A stretch of 33,997 bases of DNA from Bacteroidota bacterium (GCA_004292605.1 RDXK01000107.1:1-33997), one strand, 5' to 3'; positions 6,905 to 16,258 are shown, counted from the stretch's first letter. Notes: generated by a model not told the origin, from the letters alone. Made by a program: numbers and translations.

Positions 6905-9562
6905 ATGGAGGAGAATACAGGATTTATACCAGAGGAAACTACCGATAACGATAGGGTAGTAAAAGTGAACATTGAGGAGCAAATGAAAACTGCTTATATC
7001 GACTATTCCATGTCAGTTATAGTAGGTAGAGCCTTGCCCGATGTACGAGATGGTTTTAAGCCCGTACACCGCAGGGTTTTGTTTGCCATGAACGAATTAG
7101 GAAATCATTACAACAAACCTTACAAAAAAAGTGCAAGAATAGTAGGGGAAGTAATGGGTAAATACCACCCCCACGGCGATAGTGCTATTTACGATACTTT
7201 GGTGCGTATGGCCCAGGAATGGACTATGCGAAACACGCTGATAGAAGGGCAAGGTAACTTTGGTAACCAAGATGGCGACCCACCAGCAGCCATGCGTTAT
7301 ACCGAGGTACGTTTGCAGCGTTTATCGGAAGCTATTTTGGACGATATAGATAAGGATACGGTAGATTTTCAATTGAATTTCGACGATTCCTTAAAAGAGC
7401 CTGTGGTATTGCCTACCCGTGTGCCACAATTATTGGTAAACGGTTCCAGCGGTATTGCCGTAGGTATGGCCACCAATATGATGCCGCATAACCTAGGCGA
7501 AGTAATAGATGGCTGTATTGCATACATAGATAACAGGGAAATTACTTGCGAGGAAATGTTGCACTACATTAAAGCCCCCGATTTCCCGACGGGTGGTATT
7601 ATTTATGGTATGGAAGGTGTAAGGCAGGGTTTGCTTACAGGCCGTGGCCGGGTAGTACTCCGTGGCCGCTGCACCATAGAAACCAAAGCTAGCGGTAGAG
7701 AGCAAATTATTATTACCGAAGTACCTTATCAGGTAAACCGCGATGCACTAACCGATAGAATTGGCCAGCTAGTAAACGAAAAAATAGTAGAAGGTATAGC
7801 CCACGTAAACAACGAAAGTAACAAGCGTGAAGGTACCCGTATAGTAATAGATTTAAAGCGAGATGCGGTAGCCCAAGTGGTTATCAATCACTTATACAAA
7901 CACACAGAACTACAAACCAGCTACGGTATTAACAATGTGGCTTTAAGTAAAGGCCGTCCAAAAATTTTCAATGTTTTAGAGCTTGTTCGAGAGTTTATTG
8001 AGTTTAGAATGGAAGTGGTTATTCGCCGTTCTAAATTTGAATTGAAAAAGGCGGAAGACCGTGCCCATATTTTGGAAGGCTTCCTAAAAACCATCCAGGA
8101 TAAAGACCACCTAGATAGAGCTATACAATTAATCAGGGAAAGTAAGTCGCCCGATGAAGCCAAGGAAGTATTAATCAATCATTCTGTTTCTGAGAAATGG
8201 CAATTGCCACAAGGCTTACTTACGGAGGAAGCTTTGGAACATTACCAACCCAAAGAGGGCCTAAGCGAAAAGCAAGCACAAGCCATTTTGGAACTTCGTT
8301 TACAGCGTTTAACAGGGCTAGAAAGAGAGAAAATTTTAGAAGAATTCAATGGTTTAATGCAAACCATCATCCGTTTAAAAGCATTGTTAGGTAGCGAAGA
8401 ATTGCGATACAATTTAATTAAGGAAGAACTGTTAGAGGTAAAAAACAAATTTGCCGACCCACGTAAAACCGAAATTCAATTGGTAGGCGATGAAATGCGG
8501 ATGGAAGATTTTATAGAGAAGGAAGATGTAGTAGTTACTATTTCGCATTTAGGGTACATTAAACGTACCAGTGCAAGCGAGTACCGCCAGCAAAAACGTG
8601 GTGGCCGTGGTGCAGTTGGTAGTAAAACTAGAGAGGAAGATTATGTAGAACATTTGTTTGTACCTAGTACCCACGATACCTTGATGTTTTTTACCGAAAA
8701 AGGCCGTTGTTTCTGGCTAAAAGTTTATGAAATACCGGGCGGTGAAAAACAATCGAAAGGTAGAGCCATTCAGAATTTGATTCAAATTCCGCAGGACGAT
8801 AAAGTGCGTGCCATCATTAATGTACCACGTTTAGACGATAAGGAATTTGTACAGAACAATTATATAGTGCTTTGTACCAAACAAGGGGTAATTAAGAAAA
8901 CCCTTTTGGAAGATTTTAGTAGGCCACGTGCCACAGGTGTAAATGCCATAACTATTGTGGAAGGCGATCAGCTTTTGGAAGCCCGCTTAACCGATGGTAA
9001 TTGTGAAATAATGCTAGCAGTAAAATCGGGCCGAGCTATTCGTTTCCCAGAGGAGAAGGTCCGTGCTACAGGCCGTGGAGCCATTGGTGTTACGGGTATT
9101 GAGGTAGACGATGCTACCGACGAGGTAATTGGTATGATTTGTGTAAACAAAACCGATAACCAAAAAACCGTATTGGTAGTAAGTGAAAAAGGTTTTGGTA
9201 AACGTACCGAGGTAGAAGAGTACCGGGTTACCAACCGTGGTGGTAAAGGTGTAAAAACCATTAACGTTACCGAGAAAACGGGTAAACTGGTAGCTATTTT
9301 AGATGTGTTGGAAACCGAGGATTTGATTATTACTTGTAAATCGGGCATCACCTTGCGTACTGCAATATCTTCTATCAAAGCAGCTGGTAGAAATACCCAA
9401 GGTGTAACGCTGATAAGGGTAGATGCTGATGATGATATAGCAGCAGTAAGTAAAATAGAAGATGCCAAATTTGAAGGCGAGGAAGAAGCCACTACCGAAG
9501 AATTAACAGAGAATTCTACGGATGCTACCACGGAAAATACCGAAACCGAACCAAATTTGTAG
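6905..9562 (+). CDS. gyrA: DNA gyrase subunit A
   Basis: An 885-residue type II topoisomerase subunit that breaks and rejoins DNA with GyrB to add negative supercoils. The catalytic tyrosine is Y132 in A-A-M-R-Y-T-E. The quinolone-resistance region reads H-P-H-G-D-S-A-I-Y-D, so the positions matching E. coli Ser83 and Asp87 (S93 and D97 here) keep the sensitive-type residues. A GyrA box, Q-K-R-G-G-R-G beginning near residue 563, opens the C-terminal pinwheel domain and separates it from ParC. The tail after about residue 850 is acidic (E/T/D-rich). The ATG at 6905 is the natural start. The next gene begins about 22 bp later and is probably co-transcribed. Confidence 0.97.
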   Translation: MEENTGFIPEETTDNDRVVKVNIEEQMKTAYIDYSMSVIVGRALPDVRDGFKPVHRRVLFAMNELGNHYNKPYKKSARIVGEVMGKYHPHGDSAIYDTLVRMAQEWTMRNTLIEGQGNFGNQDGDPPAAMRYTEVRLQRLSEAILDDIDKDTVDFQLNFDDSLKEPVVLPTRVPQLLVNGSSGIAVGMATNMMPHNLGEVIDGCIAYIDNREITCEEMLHYIKAPDFPTGGIIYGMEGVRQGLLTGRGRVVLRGRCTIETKASGREQIIITEVPYQVNRDALTDRIGQLVNEKIVEGIAHVNNESNKREGTRIVIDLKRDAVAQVVINHLYKHTELQTSYGINNVALSKGRPKIFNVLELVREFIEFRMEVVIRRSKFELKKAEDRAHILEGFLKTIQDKDHLDRAIQLIRESKSPDEAKEVLINHSVSEKWQLPQGLLTEEALEHYQPKEGLSEKQAQAILELRLQRLTGLEREKILEEFNGLMQTIIRLKALLGSEELRYNLIKEELLEVKNKFADPRKTEIQLVGDEMRMEDFIEKEDVVVTISHLGYIKRTSASEYRQQKRGGRGAVGSKTREEDYVEHLFVPSTHDTLMFFTEKGRCFWLKVYEIPGGEKQSKGRAIQNLIQIPQDDKVRAIINVPRLDDKEFVQNNYIVLCTKQGVIKKTLLEDFSRPRATGVNAITIVEGDQLLEARLTDGNCEIMLAVKSGRAIRFPEEKVRATGRGAIGVTGIEVDDATDEVIGMICVNKTDNQKTVLVVSEKGFGKRTEVEEYRVTNRGGKGVKTINVTEKTGKLVAILDVLETEDLIITCKSGITLRTAISSIKAAGRNTQGVTLIRVDADDDIAAVSKIEDAKFEGEEEATTEELTENSTDATTENTETEPNL

Positions 9563-9584
9563 AACGATTAATATGTATATGAAT

Positions 9585-10877
9585 ATGAAAAAAGTAGTAT
9601 TTACTGTAGCGGTTTCCATGGTGGGGTTAGCCACGTACGCTCAAGACTATGGAAAAATTCAATTGTATGCCGCACAAAGAAAATGGACCGATGCTTTAAA
9701 AGAGTTAAATAAATTAAATGCCGATCCTAAAGCTGCCGGCAAAGCCGAAACAGCCGTTTGGAATGCGGTAGTTTACACCGAATTAGCAGCCGACCCAGCC
9801 ACAGCGGCCAACTACCCCGACGGTAATGCAAAAGCCTACGCTGCCATAAAGGATGCACAGAAAAAAGACACCAGCATGAAGGATGTGAAGGAAATTGGTT
9901 TGCGTGCTGTGAGTTTAATTTATGGAGCCAATTTTACTGAAGGAAGAAAATTTTTTCAGGAAAGTAAGTGGGAAGAATCACTAGCCAAGTTTAAAATAGC
10001 AGAGGATTTGGGCGACTTAATTTCAAAAAACAGCTGGGGAACTACCAAGCAACGTATAGATACTTTTACCGTTTTGTATGCTGGCTACAGTGCACAAAAC
10101 GCTAAGAAAGTAGAAGATGCTGTTTACTATTACGAAAAGTTTGCACAGGAAAAAATTGCCGGTAAAGATTATCTTGATTTGTATCGCTACCTATTAGATC
10201 ATTATGCAAAAACGAACAATACTGAAAAGTTCAATAGTCGCTTAGCCTTGGCTAATGAACTATATCCCGATCAAAAAGCTTTGTGGGATGAGTTGGCTTT
10301 TGAGCAAAAAACAGCGAATGCCAGTCTTACGGAATTGGCCGCTATTTATAAAGCAGAAGATGCCGCAGGCAAACTATCTGCTGAAGGCTATGAAAATTAC
10401 GGAGCCATGTTTGCTAATGCAGATAAAGAAAAGTTAGCCAAATTGGATAGTGTTACGCAGGTAGAACTAAAGCGTACAGCGGCAGATGCTTTTAAAAAGG
10501 CTTTTGAAAAAAATAACAATGGTGTGTATGCTTTCAATGCTGGTGTATTGAACTACCAAATATTCCTTCAGTTAGATGAGCGTTTTTACAATTTGAGAGG
10601 TATGACACCCGCCATCAAAGCTCAGCGAGACGCCACTGAAAAATTAATGCAAGAACAAGCGGCTATTTGTATAGAGCTAATGGAAAAAAGCTACAACTTA
10701 CTAAAGGCAAAAACCGATAGAACCAAGGTGGAAAAAGGCTGTTTAAGCAAGTCGATAGACAACCTAACAAATATCTACGCTTGGAAACGCGACCGTGCCC
10801 GTGGTAAAGATGTAAAAGCGTACGATGCTGCCGAAGCAAAGTATAAATTTTATGATGCTGAGCATGGTAAATACTAG
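9585..10877 (+). CDS. Exported helical-repeat (TPR-like) protein
   Basis: A protein of about 430 residues with a signal peptide (M-K-K-V-V-F, hydrophobic core, A-T-Y-A-Q). The ATGs at 9573 and 9579 are alternative starts a few residues upstream; the longest frame, from 9522, overlaps gyrA and is unlikely. The mature part is mostly amphipathic helices with TPR-like A/Y/G spacing, for example W-E-E-S-L-A-K-F-K-I-A-E-D, A-V-Y-Y-Y-E-K-F-A and A-A-D-A-F-K-K-A-F-E-K. This suggests a periplasmic or outer-membrane-associated scaffold. The partner is unknown. The gene follows gyrA closely and ends at a strong hairpin. Confidence 0.75.
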   Translation: MKKVVFTVAVSMVGLATYAQDYGKIQLYAAQRKWTDALKELNKLNADPKAAGKAETAVWNAVVYTELAADPATAANYPDGNAKAYAAIKDAQKKDTSMKDVKEIGLRAVSLIYGANFTEGRKFFQESKWEESLAKFKIAEDLGDLISKNSWGTTKQRIDTFTVLYAGYSAQNAKKVEDAVYYYEKFAQEKIAGKDYLDLYRYLLDHYAKTNNTEKFNSRLALANELYPDQKALWDELAFEQKTANASLTELAAIYKAEDAAGKLSAEGYENYGAMFANADKEKLAKLDSVTQVELKRTAADAFKKAFEKNNNGVYAFNAGVLNYQIFLQLDERFYNLRGMTPAIKAQRDATEKLMQEQAAICIELMEKSYNLLKAKTDRTKVEKGCLSKSIDNLTNIYAWKRDRARGKDVKAYDAAEAKYKFYDAEHGKY

Positions 10878-10899
10878 ACCAACAAAACCATAAAGCATA

Positions 10900-10940
10900 A
10901 AAAAGCGGCTGTTGTACACTTGGTGCAACCGCCGCTTTTT
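10900..10940. terminator. Bidirectional terminator between convergent transcripts
   Basis: AAAAAGCGGC at 10900-10909 pairs with GCCGCTTTTT at 10931-10940; after one mismatch, GTTG (10911-10914) pairs with CAAC (10926-10929). The A- and T-tracts on both sides make it usable for the gyrA-side transcript and for the DinB operon coming from the right. Confidence 0.85.
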
Positions 10941-10956
10941 AGTATGGGAAACTCGC

Positions 10957-11469
10957 TTACAAATACCTTTCTTCCAGTATATTTTTATGGTGTAGGGCAT
11001 GGCCAAATACCATAAACGCCAGGGCCGTGCCGCTTACCACATGGTTGCTAGCGTTGCCGGTACGCTGTAGCTGCTGGGGTGTAAGGCTGGCCAATAGGGC
11101 ATCTGTACTATGCCTTACCACAGCAAATTCATCCTTTAAACTTTCTAAACTTCTAGCATTAGCTTGGGCATGCGTGGCGTAGCTATTTTCATCAAATCCG
11201 GGTAGGGCAGTTTGGTCGCCCCGTACCACCCTTAACAGTCGGTAACTAAAAATTCGCTCTGTATCTATTACATGCTGTAGCACTTCTTTTACCGTCCACT
11301 TACCTTCTGCATAAGCATAGTCGGCCTTGGCTTCGGGTAGGCTGCTATAAAATTGAATAAGCCCTTGCGAGTGCTGAATAATTAACTCGGCCGATGATTG
11401 AGCATCTACCAAATCAATATATTTCTGAAAATAGGGGGCGTATTCGCCGGGTATGGGAGTAGATGGCAT
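10957..11469 (-). CDS. DinB superfamily protein (putative metal-dependent hydrolase or thiol transferase)
   Basis: A 170-residue four-helix-bundle protein of the DinB/YfiT type. The visible family marks are W-T-V-K-E-V-L-Q-H-V-I-D-T-E-R-I-F, which carries the first metal-binding histidine at about residue 66, and the C-terminal G-H-A-L-H-H-K-N-I-L-E-E-R-Y, which carries the second and third. Family members include bacillithiol- and mycothiol-dependent transferases and many of unknown reaction, so the substrate cannot be named. It is the last gene of the ALDH7-S8-DinB operon, starting 1 bp beyond the stop of the protease gene. Confidence 0.8.
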   Translation of the reverse strand: MPSTPIPGEYAPYFQKYIDLVDAQSSAELIIQHSQGLIQFYSSLPEAKADYAYAEGKWTVKEVLQHVIDTERIFSYRLLRVVRGDQTALPGFDENSYATHAQANARSLESLKDEFAVVRHSTDALLASLTPQQLQRTGNASNHVVSGTALAFMVFGHALHHKNILEERYL

Positions 11470-11470
11470 A

Positions 11471-13147
11471 TTATTTTTTCTTTGTAGGGGTTTTGGGTGC
11501 CGTGGTAGCTACTTTTTGTGTACTAGCATATTTCACCGCTTCGTAAGCGTTTACATAACCACCGGTAACGGATAGTGTGCTTAAAGGTGCTTGTACTTTT
11601 TCCGCTGGGTTTGAGCCTGGCAAGTTTACTTGCAAAGCAGCTTCTTCCTTAGCACTAGGGGCACAGCTGGCCAAGATGGCCTCTTTTACTTGTACGGCAC
11701 TCAACTTAGGGTAGTAGCTACGTACCAATGCTGCAATACCCGCCACCACAGGCGATGCCATACTTGTACCTTGCTGATTACCGTAGGTATTGCCACCGGG
11801 TAGGGTGCTGTAAATTTTGGTGCCAGGGGCAAACACATCTACTTGGGTTTTACCATAATTGCTAAAATCGGCCACTTTATTTCCAGGTGTTACCGTTTCA
11901 TCGCTACTAGCGCCCACAGTAATAAAATTCACGGCTTTTTTGCCATTTAAAAAATTAGGATTGGGGAAATTGTAATCCTCATCTAAGTTTTTTCCATCGT
12001 TACCTGCCGCATGTATAATCAATACATCTTTACTAGCAGCGTAAGCCACCGCATCATCCACCAACTGCTTTTCGGGCGAAAAACTTTTACCAAAACTCAT
12101 GTTAATTACTTTGGCACCATTATCCACCGCATAGCGTATGGCTTTGGCTATATCCTTATCGTACTCATCTCCATCAGGCACCGCTCGTATCGTCATAATA
12201 CGCACATTATCGGCCACACCATCCATACCCAATCCATTGTTGCGTACGGCTGCTATAATACCACTTACATGCGTGCCATGCATAGCACCTGGGCCCATGA
12301 TATCGTTGTTGCCGTAGGGCTTTTTAAAATCGTTATAATCATCGCCTACATATAGGGCTCTGTAGTTCACCGGTACACTGTCTTTTGCAATTAAAGCATC
12401 TTTCTTGCTTTGCAAATAGTCGCCTAATTCTGGTATAAAACTAGTATTGCTGGTAGTACCTTCTTGCTGCATCATCGTCATCATTTGCGAGTAGGCTTTT
12501 TTAGCTTTTTGGGCAGTAGCATCCGTAGGGTTAAAGGCGTTCAATTCATCTACCGTATACGTTTTTTTACCCCAGCTAGCTTGTATCACACTATCTACCC
12601 GGCTTAAGTTTTTGTATAGTTGTTCTATCATGGGTACTTCGCTGGCGGTTTCAGTGCTGGGTACAATGTTTGCCTCGGCACGCTTCCAGTCGGCATATTC
12701 CCGTTTTTGGCTGGCGGTAAGTTTGGTAGTATCTATGGTTTTACCTTCATATTTGGCTTTGTGGGCATGGTAAACACGGGTTTGTTCCGCGGTACATTTT
12801 TTTAAATTGGTACCATCGGCTTTGCCTAGAAAGTTCCAGCCAAAAACATCATCTACGTAACCATTTTTATCGTCATCTTTTCCGTTGCCGGCTATTTCTT
12901 TTTTGTTTCGCCAAAGTATGGGTTTTAAATCTTCATGGGCAGTATCTATACCACTATCTATTACGGCCACAATTACGGGTATAGCTGTTTTGCCTTTTAA
13001 AAACTCATAGGCTTTTTGTACACTAATACCGTTTAAATTATCGGTTTGTTTGTCTTTCAAATGCCAGCCTTTTACATCGGGCTGTTGAGCAAAACTTTGG
13101 GTGCTTACTGCTGCTAAAGCGGCTAAAACCAGGAATTGTTTTTTCAT
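11471..13147 (-). CDS. Secreted S8 (subtilisin-like) serine protease
   Basis: A 558-residue protein with an N-terminal signal peptide (M-K-K-Q, hydrophobic core, S-F-A-Q). The catalytic triad is visible: D64 in V-I-D-S-G-I-D, H290 in M-H-G-T-H-V-S-G and S462 in G-T-S-M-A-S-P; the oxyanion asparagine is N383 in A-A-G-N-D-G. The spacing from Asp to His is about 226 residues, far above the roughly 30 in subtilisin, owing to a Lys-rich, mostly helical insertion (about 110-270). There is no obvious inhibitor prodomain and no T9SS tail; the C-terminus is a short T/K-rich run. It probably acts in the periplasm or outside the cell. It lies 11 bp after the aldehyde dehydrogenase gene. Confidence 0.9.
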   Translation of the reverse strand: MKKQFLVLAALAAVSTQSFAQQPDVKGWHLKDKQTDNLNGISVQKAYEFLKGKTAIPVIVAVIDSGIDTAHEDLKPILWRNKKEIAGNGKDDDKNGYVDDVFGWNFLGKADGTNLKKCTAEQTRVYHAHKAKYEGKTIDTTKLTASQKREYADWKRAEANIVPSTETASEVPMIEQLYKNLSRVDSVIQASWGKKTYTVDELNAFNPTDATAQKAKKAYSQMMTMMQQEGTTSNTSFIPELGDYLQSKKDALIAKDSVPVNYRALYVGDDYNDFKKPYGNNDIMGPGAMHGTHVSGIIAAVRNNGLGMDGVADNVRIMTIRAVPDGDEYDKDIAKAIRYAVDNGAKVINMSFGKSFSPEKQLVDDAVAYAASKDVLIIHAAGNDGKNLDEDYNFPNPNFLNGKKAVNFITVGASSDETVTPGNKVADFSNYGKTQVDVFAPGTKIYSTLPGGNTYGNQQGTSMASPVVAGIAALVRSYYPKLSAVQVKEAILASCAPSAKEEAALQVNLPGSNPAEKVQAPLSTLSVTGGYVNAYEAVKYASTQKVATTAPKTPTKKK

Positions 13148-13158
13148 GAAATAATCTA

Positions 13159-14685
13159 TTAAAAATTAAATTGAATGCCTTGTGCTAATGGTAATTGGGT
13201 TCCGTAATTAATGGTGTTGGTTTGCCTACGCATATACGCTTTCCAGCTATCGCTACCGCTTTCCCTGCCACCACCAGTTTCTTTTTCGCCACCAAAGGCG
13301 CCACCTATTTCGGCACCGCTGGTTCCTATGTTTACATTCGCAATACCGCAATCGCTTCCGGCAGCCGATAAAAATAGTTCGGCTTCTCGCAAATTATTGG
13401 TCATAATGGCCGATGATAAACCCTGCGGTACGCCGTTTTGCAATTGTATAGCTTCCTCTAAACTGGTGTAAGGCATTACATATAAAATAGGGGCAAAGGT
13501 TTCGTGCTGTACAATGGCCATATCGTTTTTAGCAATGGCAATACAGGGCTTTACATAGCAGCCACTTTCGTAGCCTTCGCCACTGAGCACGCCACCTTCC
13601 ACTATAAATTTAGCACCTTGTTGTTTAGCGGCTTCTATGGCTTGCAGGTACTGGTTTACCGCTTGTTGGTCAATCAACGGTCCTACATGGTTAGCCGTAT
13701 CTAGCGGATTGCCAATGCGAAGTTGCTGATAGGCATTGGCTAGTTTTTGGGTAAAACTCTCAAAAATAGATTCGTGTATCATCAATCGGCGGGTAGTGGT
13801 ACAGCGTTGTCCGGCGGTACCTACGGCTCCAAATACGGCGCCAATTAAACTCATGTCTACATCTGCATCTTTTGAAATAATAATGGCGTTATTGCCACCC
13901 AATTCCAAGATGGTTTTTCCTAAGCGTGCACCTACCACTTCTGCCACCGCTTTACCCATGCGAGTACTACCTGTGGCAGAAATAAGGGGTACTTGGGTAT
14001 CGGCCGTAAGCCATTCACCTACTTGGCGTTCGCCCTGCACCAAACAGCTAATACCTTCGGGTAAATGATTGGCCTTGGCTACTTTAGCAAATAAATGCTG
14101 ACAAGCTACTGCACAAAGCGGCGTTTTTTCGCTAGGCTTCCATACGCAAACATTACCGCAAACCCAAGCTAGGGCAGCGTTCCAGCTCCAAACGGCCACC
14201 GGAAAATTAAAGGCAGAAATAATACCTACAATTCCAAGTGGGTGCCACTGCTCATACATACGGTGCTGTGGGCGTTCGCTGTGCATGGTAAGTCCGTATA
14301 ACTGGCGAGACAAGCCCACCGCAAAATCGCATATATCTATCATTTCCTGCACTTCGCCCAACCCTTCTTGCAGGCTTTTTCCCATTTCATAACTTACTAG
14401 TTTGCCCAATGGCTCTTTGTAATTACGCAGTACATCGCCAAACTGGCGTACTATCTCGCCACGTTTAGGGGCGGGTAGTTTTTGCCATTCTAGCTGGGCG
14501 GCTTTGGCAGTGGCTATTACCGACTGATATAAAGCAGCATCCGTACTATAACTAGTAGCTATTAAACTGCCATCTACTGGCGAAAAACTTTCTAAAACAG
14601 GTCCTTCGTTTCCTCGCCATTCTTGGCCTGTGCTGGCGGCTAAATTTGTTTCGGTAATGCCCAATTGGGCTAATATTTCTTTCAT
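13159..14685 (-). CDS. amaB: ALDH7-type aldehyde dehydrogenase (aminoadipate-semialdehyde / piperideine-6-carboxylate dehydrogenase)
   Basis: A 508-residue NAD(P)-dependent aldehyde dehydrogenase. The general base is E261 in L-E-L-G-G-N-N, the nucleophile C295 in G-Q-R-C-T-T, and N160 lies in F-N-F-P; K183 in W-K-P-S-E is the cofactor-site lysine. The C-terminal segment N-I-G-T-S-G-A-E-I-G-G-A-F-G-G followed by E-K-E-T-G-G-G-R-E-S-G-S is the hallmark of the ALDH7/antiquitin group, which by family knowledge oxidises 2-aminoadipate 6-semialdehyde in lysine breakdown. No other lysine-catabolism gene is visible nearby, so the substrate is inferred from the family only. It heads the operon with the S8 protease and DinB genes and diverges from the SpoU methyltransferase gene. 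Confidence 0.85.
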   Translation of the reverse strand: MKEILAQLGITETNLAASTGQEWRGNEGPVLESFSPVDGSLIATSYSTDAALYQSVIATAKAAQLEWQKLPAPKRGEIVRQFGDVLRNYKEPLGKLVSYEMGKSLQEGLGEVQEMIDICDFAVGLSRQLYGLTMHSERPQHRMYEQWHPLGIVGIISAFNFPVAVWSWNAALAWVCGNVCVWKPSEKTPLCAVACQHLFAKVAKANHLPEGISCLVQGERQVGEWLTADTQVPLISATGSTRMGKAVAEVVGARLGKTILELGGNNAIIISKDADVDMSLIGAVFGAVGTAGQRCTTTRRLMIHESIFESFTQKLANAYQQLRIGNPLDTANHVGPLIDQQAVNQYLQAIEAAKQQGAKFIVEGGVLSGEGYESGCYVKPCIAIAKNDMAIVQHETFAPILYVMPYTSLEEAIQLQNGVPQGLSSAIMTNNLREAELFLSAAGSDCGIANVNIGTSGAEIGGAFGGEKETGGGRESGSDSWKAYMRRQTNTINYGTQLPLAQGIQFNF

Positions 14686-14782
14686 AAATGGTGCAAAAAA
14701 AATTGTTCTGCAATATAGGTATTGCCTTGCAGCCCCGCCGTATGCAAACGCTAAAAAGTATTAACAAGTAATATTTACGGTT

Positions 14783-14790
14783 TACCTTTG
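14783..14790 (+). promoter_or_regulatory. TAnnTTTG -7 element before the SpoU methyltransferase gene
   Basis: TACCTTTG at 14783-14790 is an exact match to the Bacteroidota -7 consensus. The ATG at 14796 would make the message almost leaderless; the in-frame ATG at 14811 would leave a leader of about 15 nt. No good TTG is seen about 19 bp upstream. Confidence 0.45.
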
Positions 14791-14795
14791 CACCC

Positions 14796-15335
14796 ATGCA
14801 AAAACTGAGCATGGAGCAGCTAGGCAGAAAATCGGTAACCGATTTTAAGGCAGCTCCTAAACACAAAATGGTTTTGGTGGTAGATAATGTGCGTAGTATG
14901 CACAATGTGGGTAGTTTTTTTAGAACGGCCGATTCCTTTTTGCTGGAAGCTATTTACTTATGTGGTTTTACGCCCGTGCCGCCGCATAGAGATATTCAAA
15001 AAACAGCTTTGGGCGCTACAGAAACGGTTACTTGGCACCATGCCGCCAATACGGTGGAAGTAGTGCAGCAGCTACGCCAAAACGGATATACTTTGGTGGC
15101 ACTAGAGCAAGTAAAGGATAGCACTTTGCTGAATCAATTACACCTTCCTGCCGCACAGCCCATTGCGTTAATTGTGGGTAATGAGGTAGATGGTGTGCAG
15201 CAAGCCGTATTGGAACTTTGCCAAGTAGTGGCAGAGATACCGCAGTTTGGTAGCAAACATTCACTCAATGTTTCGGTGGCAGCGGGCATAGCCATTTGGC
15301 ATATTGTACAACAACAATTTTTAGCACATGAGTAG
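14796..15335 (+). CDS. SpoU/TrmH-family RNA 2'-O-methyltransferase
   Basis: A 179-residue SPOUT methyltransferase without the extra N-terminal substrate-binding domain of RlmB. Motif 1 is D-N-V-R-S-M-H-N-V-G-S-F-F-R-T-A-D (30-46), motif 2 I-V-G-N-E-V-D-G (126-133) and motif 3 I-P-Q-F-G-S-K-H-S-L-N-V-S-V-A-A-G (148-164), which forms the trefoil-knot SAM site. By family knowledge it methylates a ribose 2'-OH of tRNA or rRNA; the target is not readable. The ATG at 14796 gives the usual M-x-K-L-x-x-E-x-L-G-R start; the ATG at 14811 is the alternative. Its last 8 bases overlap the next gene, mqnP. Confidence 0.88.
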   Translation: MQKLSMEQLGRKSVTDFKAAPKHKMVLVVDNVRSMHNVGSFFRTADSFLLEAIYLCGFTPVPPHRDIQKTALGATETVTWHHAANTVEVVQQLRQNGYTLVALEQVKDSTLLNQLHLPAAQPIALIVGNEVDGVQQAVLELCQVVAEIPQFGSKHSLNVSVAAGIAIWHIVQQQFLAHE

Positions 15336-16257
15336 TTTTAAAAATTTCGCAAGCTTGGTAAAATTTAGTCATACCATATTTGCTTTACCCTTTGCATTGC
15401 TAGGGTTTGCCATAGGTGTGTACCATCAAGTACTGCTGTATGGCTGGGCAAGCATAGAAACAAGGTTTTTTTTAGGCCAAACCACGGGTAAAATTTCCTT
15501 GCCCGTAAAATTATTGGCGGTATTGGTATGTATGGTTACCGCACGTAACGCCGCCATGGCTTTTAATAGATATATTGATAGAAAATTTGATGCAAAAAAC
15601 CCTAGAACCTCGGTTCGGGAAATTCCGGCGGGCATTATTCAACCCCGTACTGCATTAACATTTGTAATTATTAATTGTGTACTGTTTATGGCGGCCAGTT
15701 ATGTAAATAACACGCTGTGTTTCTACTTATCGCCCATAGCTTTATTGGTTATTTTAGGGTACAGTTATACCAAACGCTTTACGGCTTTGTGTCATTTAAT
15801 TTTGGGGCTAGGGTTAGCGTTGGCACCAGTGGGTGCGTATGTGGCTGTTATCGGTCATTTTAATTGGGTGCCTATATTGCTAGGTGCAGCGGTTTTATTT
15901 TGGGTGAGTGGTTTTGATATGATGTATGCTATGCAGGATACCGAGTTTGATGCTTCGCAAAAATTATACAGTATTCCAGTTTTGTTGGGCAATGCACATA
16001 CGCTGGTTTTATCAGAATTTTTTCATTTGGCCACCGCCTTATTGTTAGTAGCCGTGGGAATGTTAGGCGATTTTTCGTATTTGTATTGGGTAGGAATGTT
16101 GGGCTTTGGTGCCATGCTCATTTACCAGCATAAAATAGTATCGGCTACCAACTTATCTAAAATTAATATAGCATTTATGACGGCCAATGGCATAGCCAGT
16201 GTAGTATTTGGTGTGCTGGCGATGGTGGATATTTTTTGGTTAAAAATGCAGTATTAA
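15328..16257 (+). CDS. mqnP: UbiA-family prenyltransferase, probable menaquinone (futalosine-route) MqnP
   Basis: A 309-residue protein with about eight to nine membrane helices. The two Asp-rich prenyl-diphosphate/Mg motifs are N80-R-Y-I-D-R-K-F-D88 and D197-M-M-Y-A-M-Q-D-T-E-F-D208. The N-terminal K-F-S-H-T-I-F-A-L-P-F-A is typical of the UbiA-like group assigned to the futalosine pathway. By family knowledge it prenylates the dihydroxy-naphthoate-type intermediate at the inner membrane. The presence of an mqnE-like gene 2 kb away supports this over ubiquinone or heme O synthesis. The start at 15328 overlaps the upstream gene by 8 nt, which implies translational coupling. Confidence 0.82.
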   Translation: MSSFKNFASLVKFSHTIFALPFALLGFAIGVYHQVLLYGWASIETRFFLGQTTGKISLPVKLLAVLVCMVTARNAAMAFNRYIDRKFDAKNPRTSVREIPAGIIQPRTALTFVIINCVLFMAASYVNNTLCFYLSPIALLVILGYSYTKRFTALCHLILGLGLALAPVGAYVAVIGHFNWVPILLGAAVLFWVSGFDMMYAMQDTEFDASQKLYSIPVLLGNAHTLVLSEFFHLATALLLVAVGMLGDFSYLYWVGMLGFGAMLIYQHKIVSATNLSKINIAFMTANGIASVVFGVLAMVDIFWLKMQY

Positions 16258-16258
16258 T

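Noticed and set aside
6997-7300. Possible quinolone-resistance change in gyrA
   Set aside because: The positions equivalent to Ser83 and Asp87 are Ser and Asp, the sensitive-type residues.
8968-9531. Long minus-strand open frame (187 codons) opposite the 3' part of gyrA
   Set aside because: It is a Ser/Val/Thr-rich mirror of the gyrA codons with no family features; gyrA in this region is clearly the coding strand.
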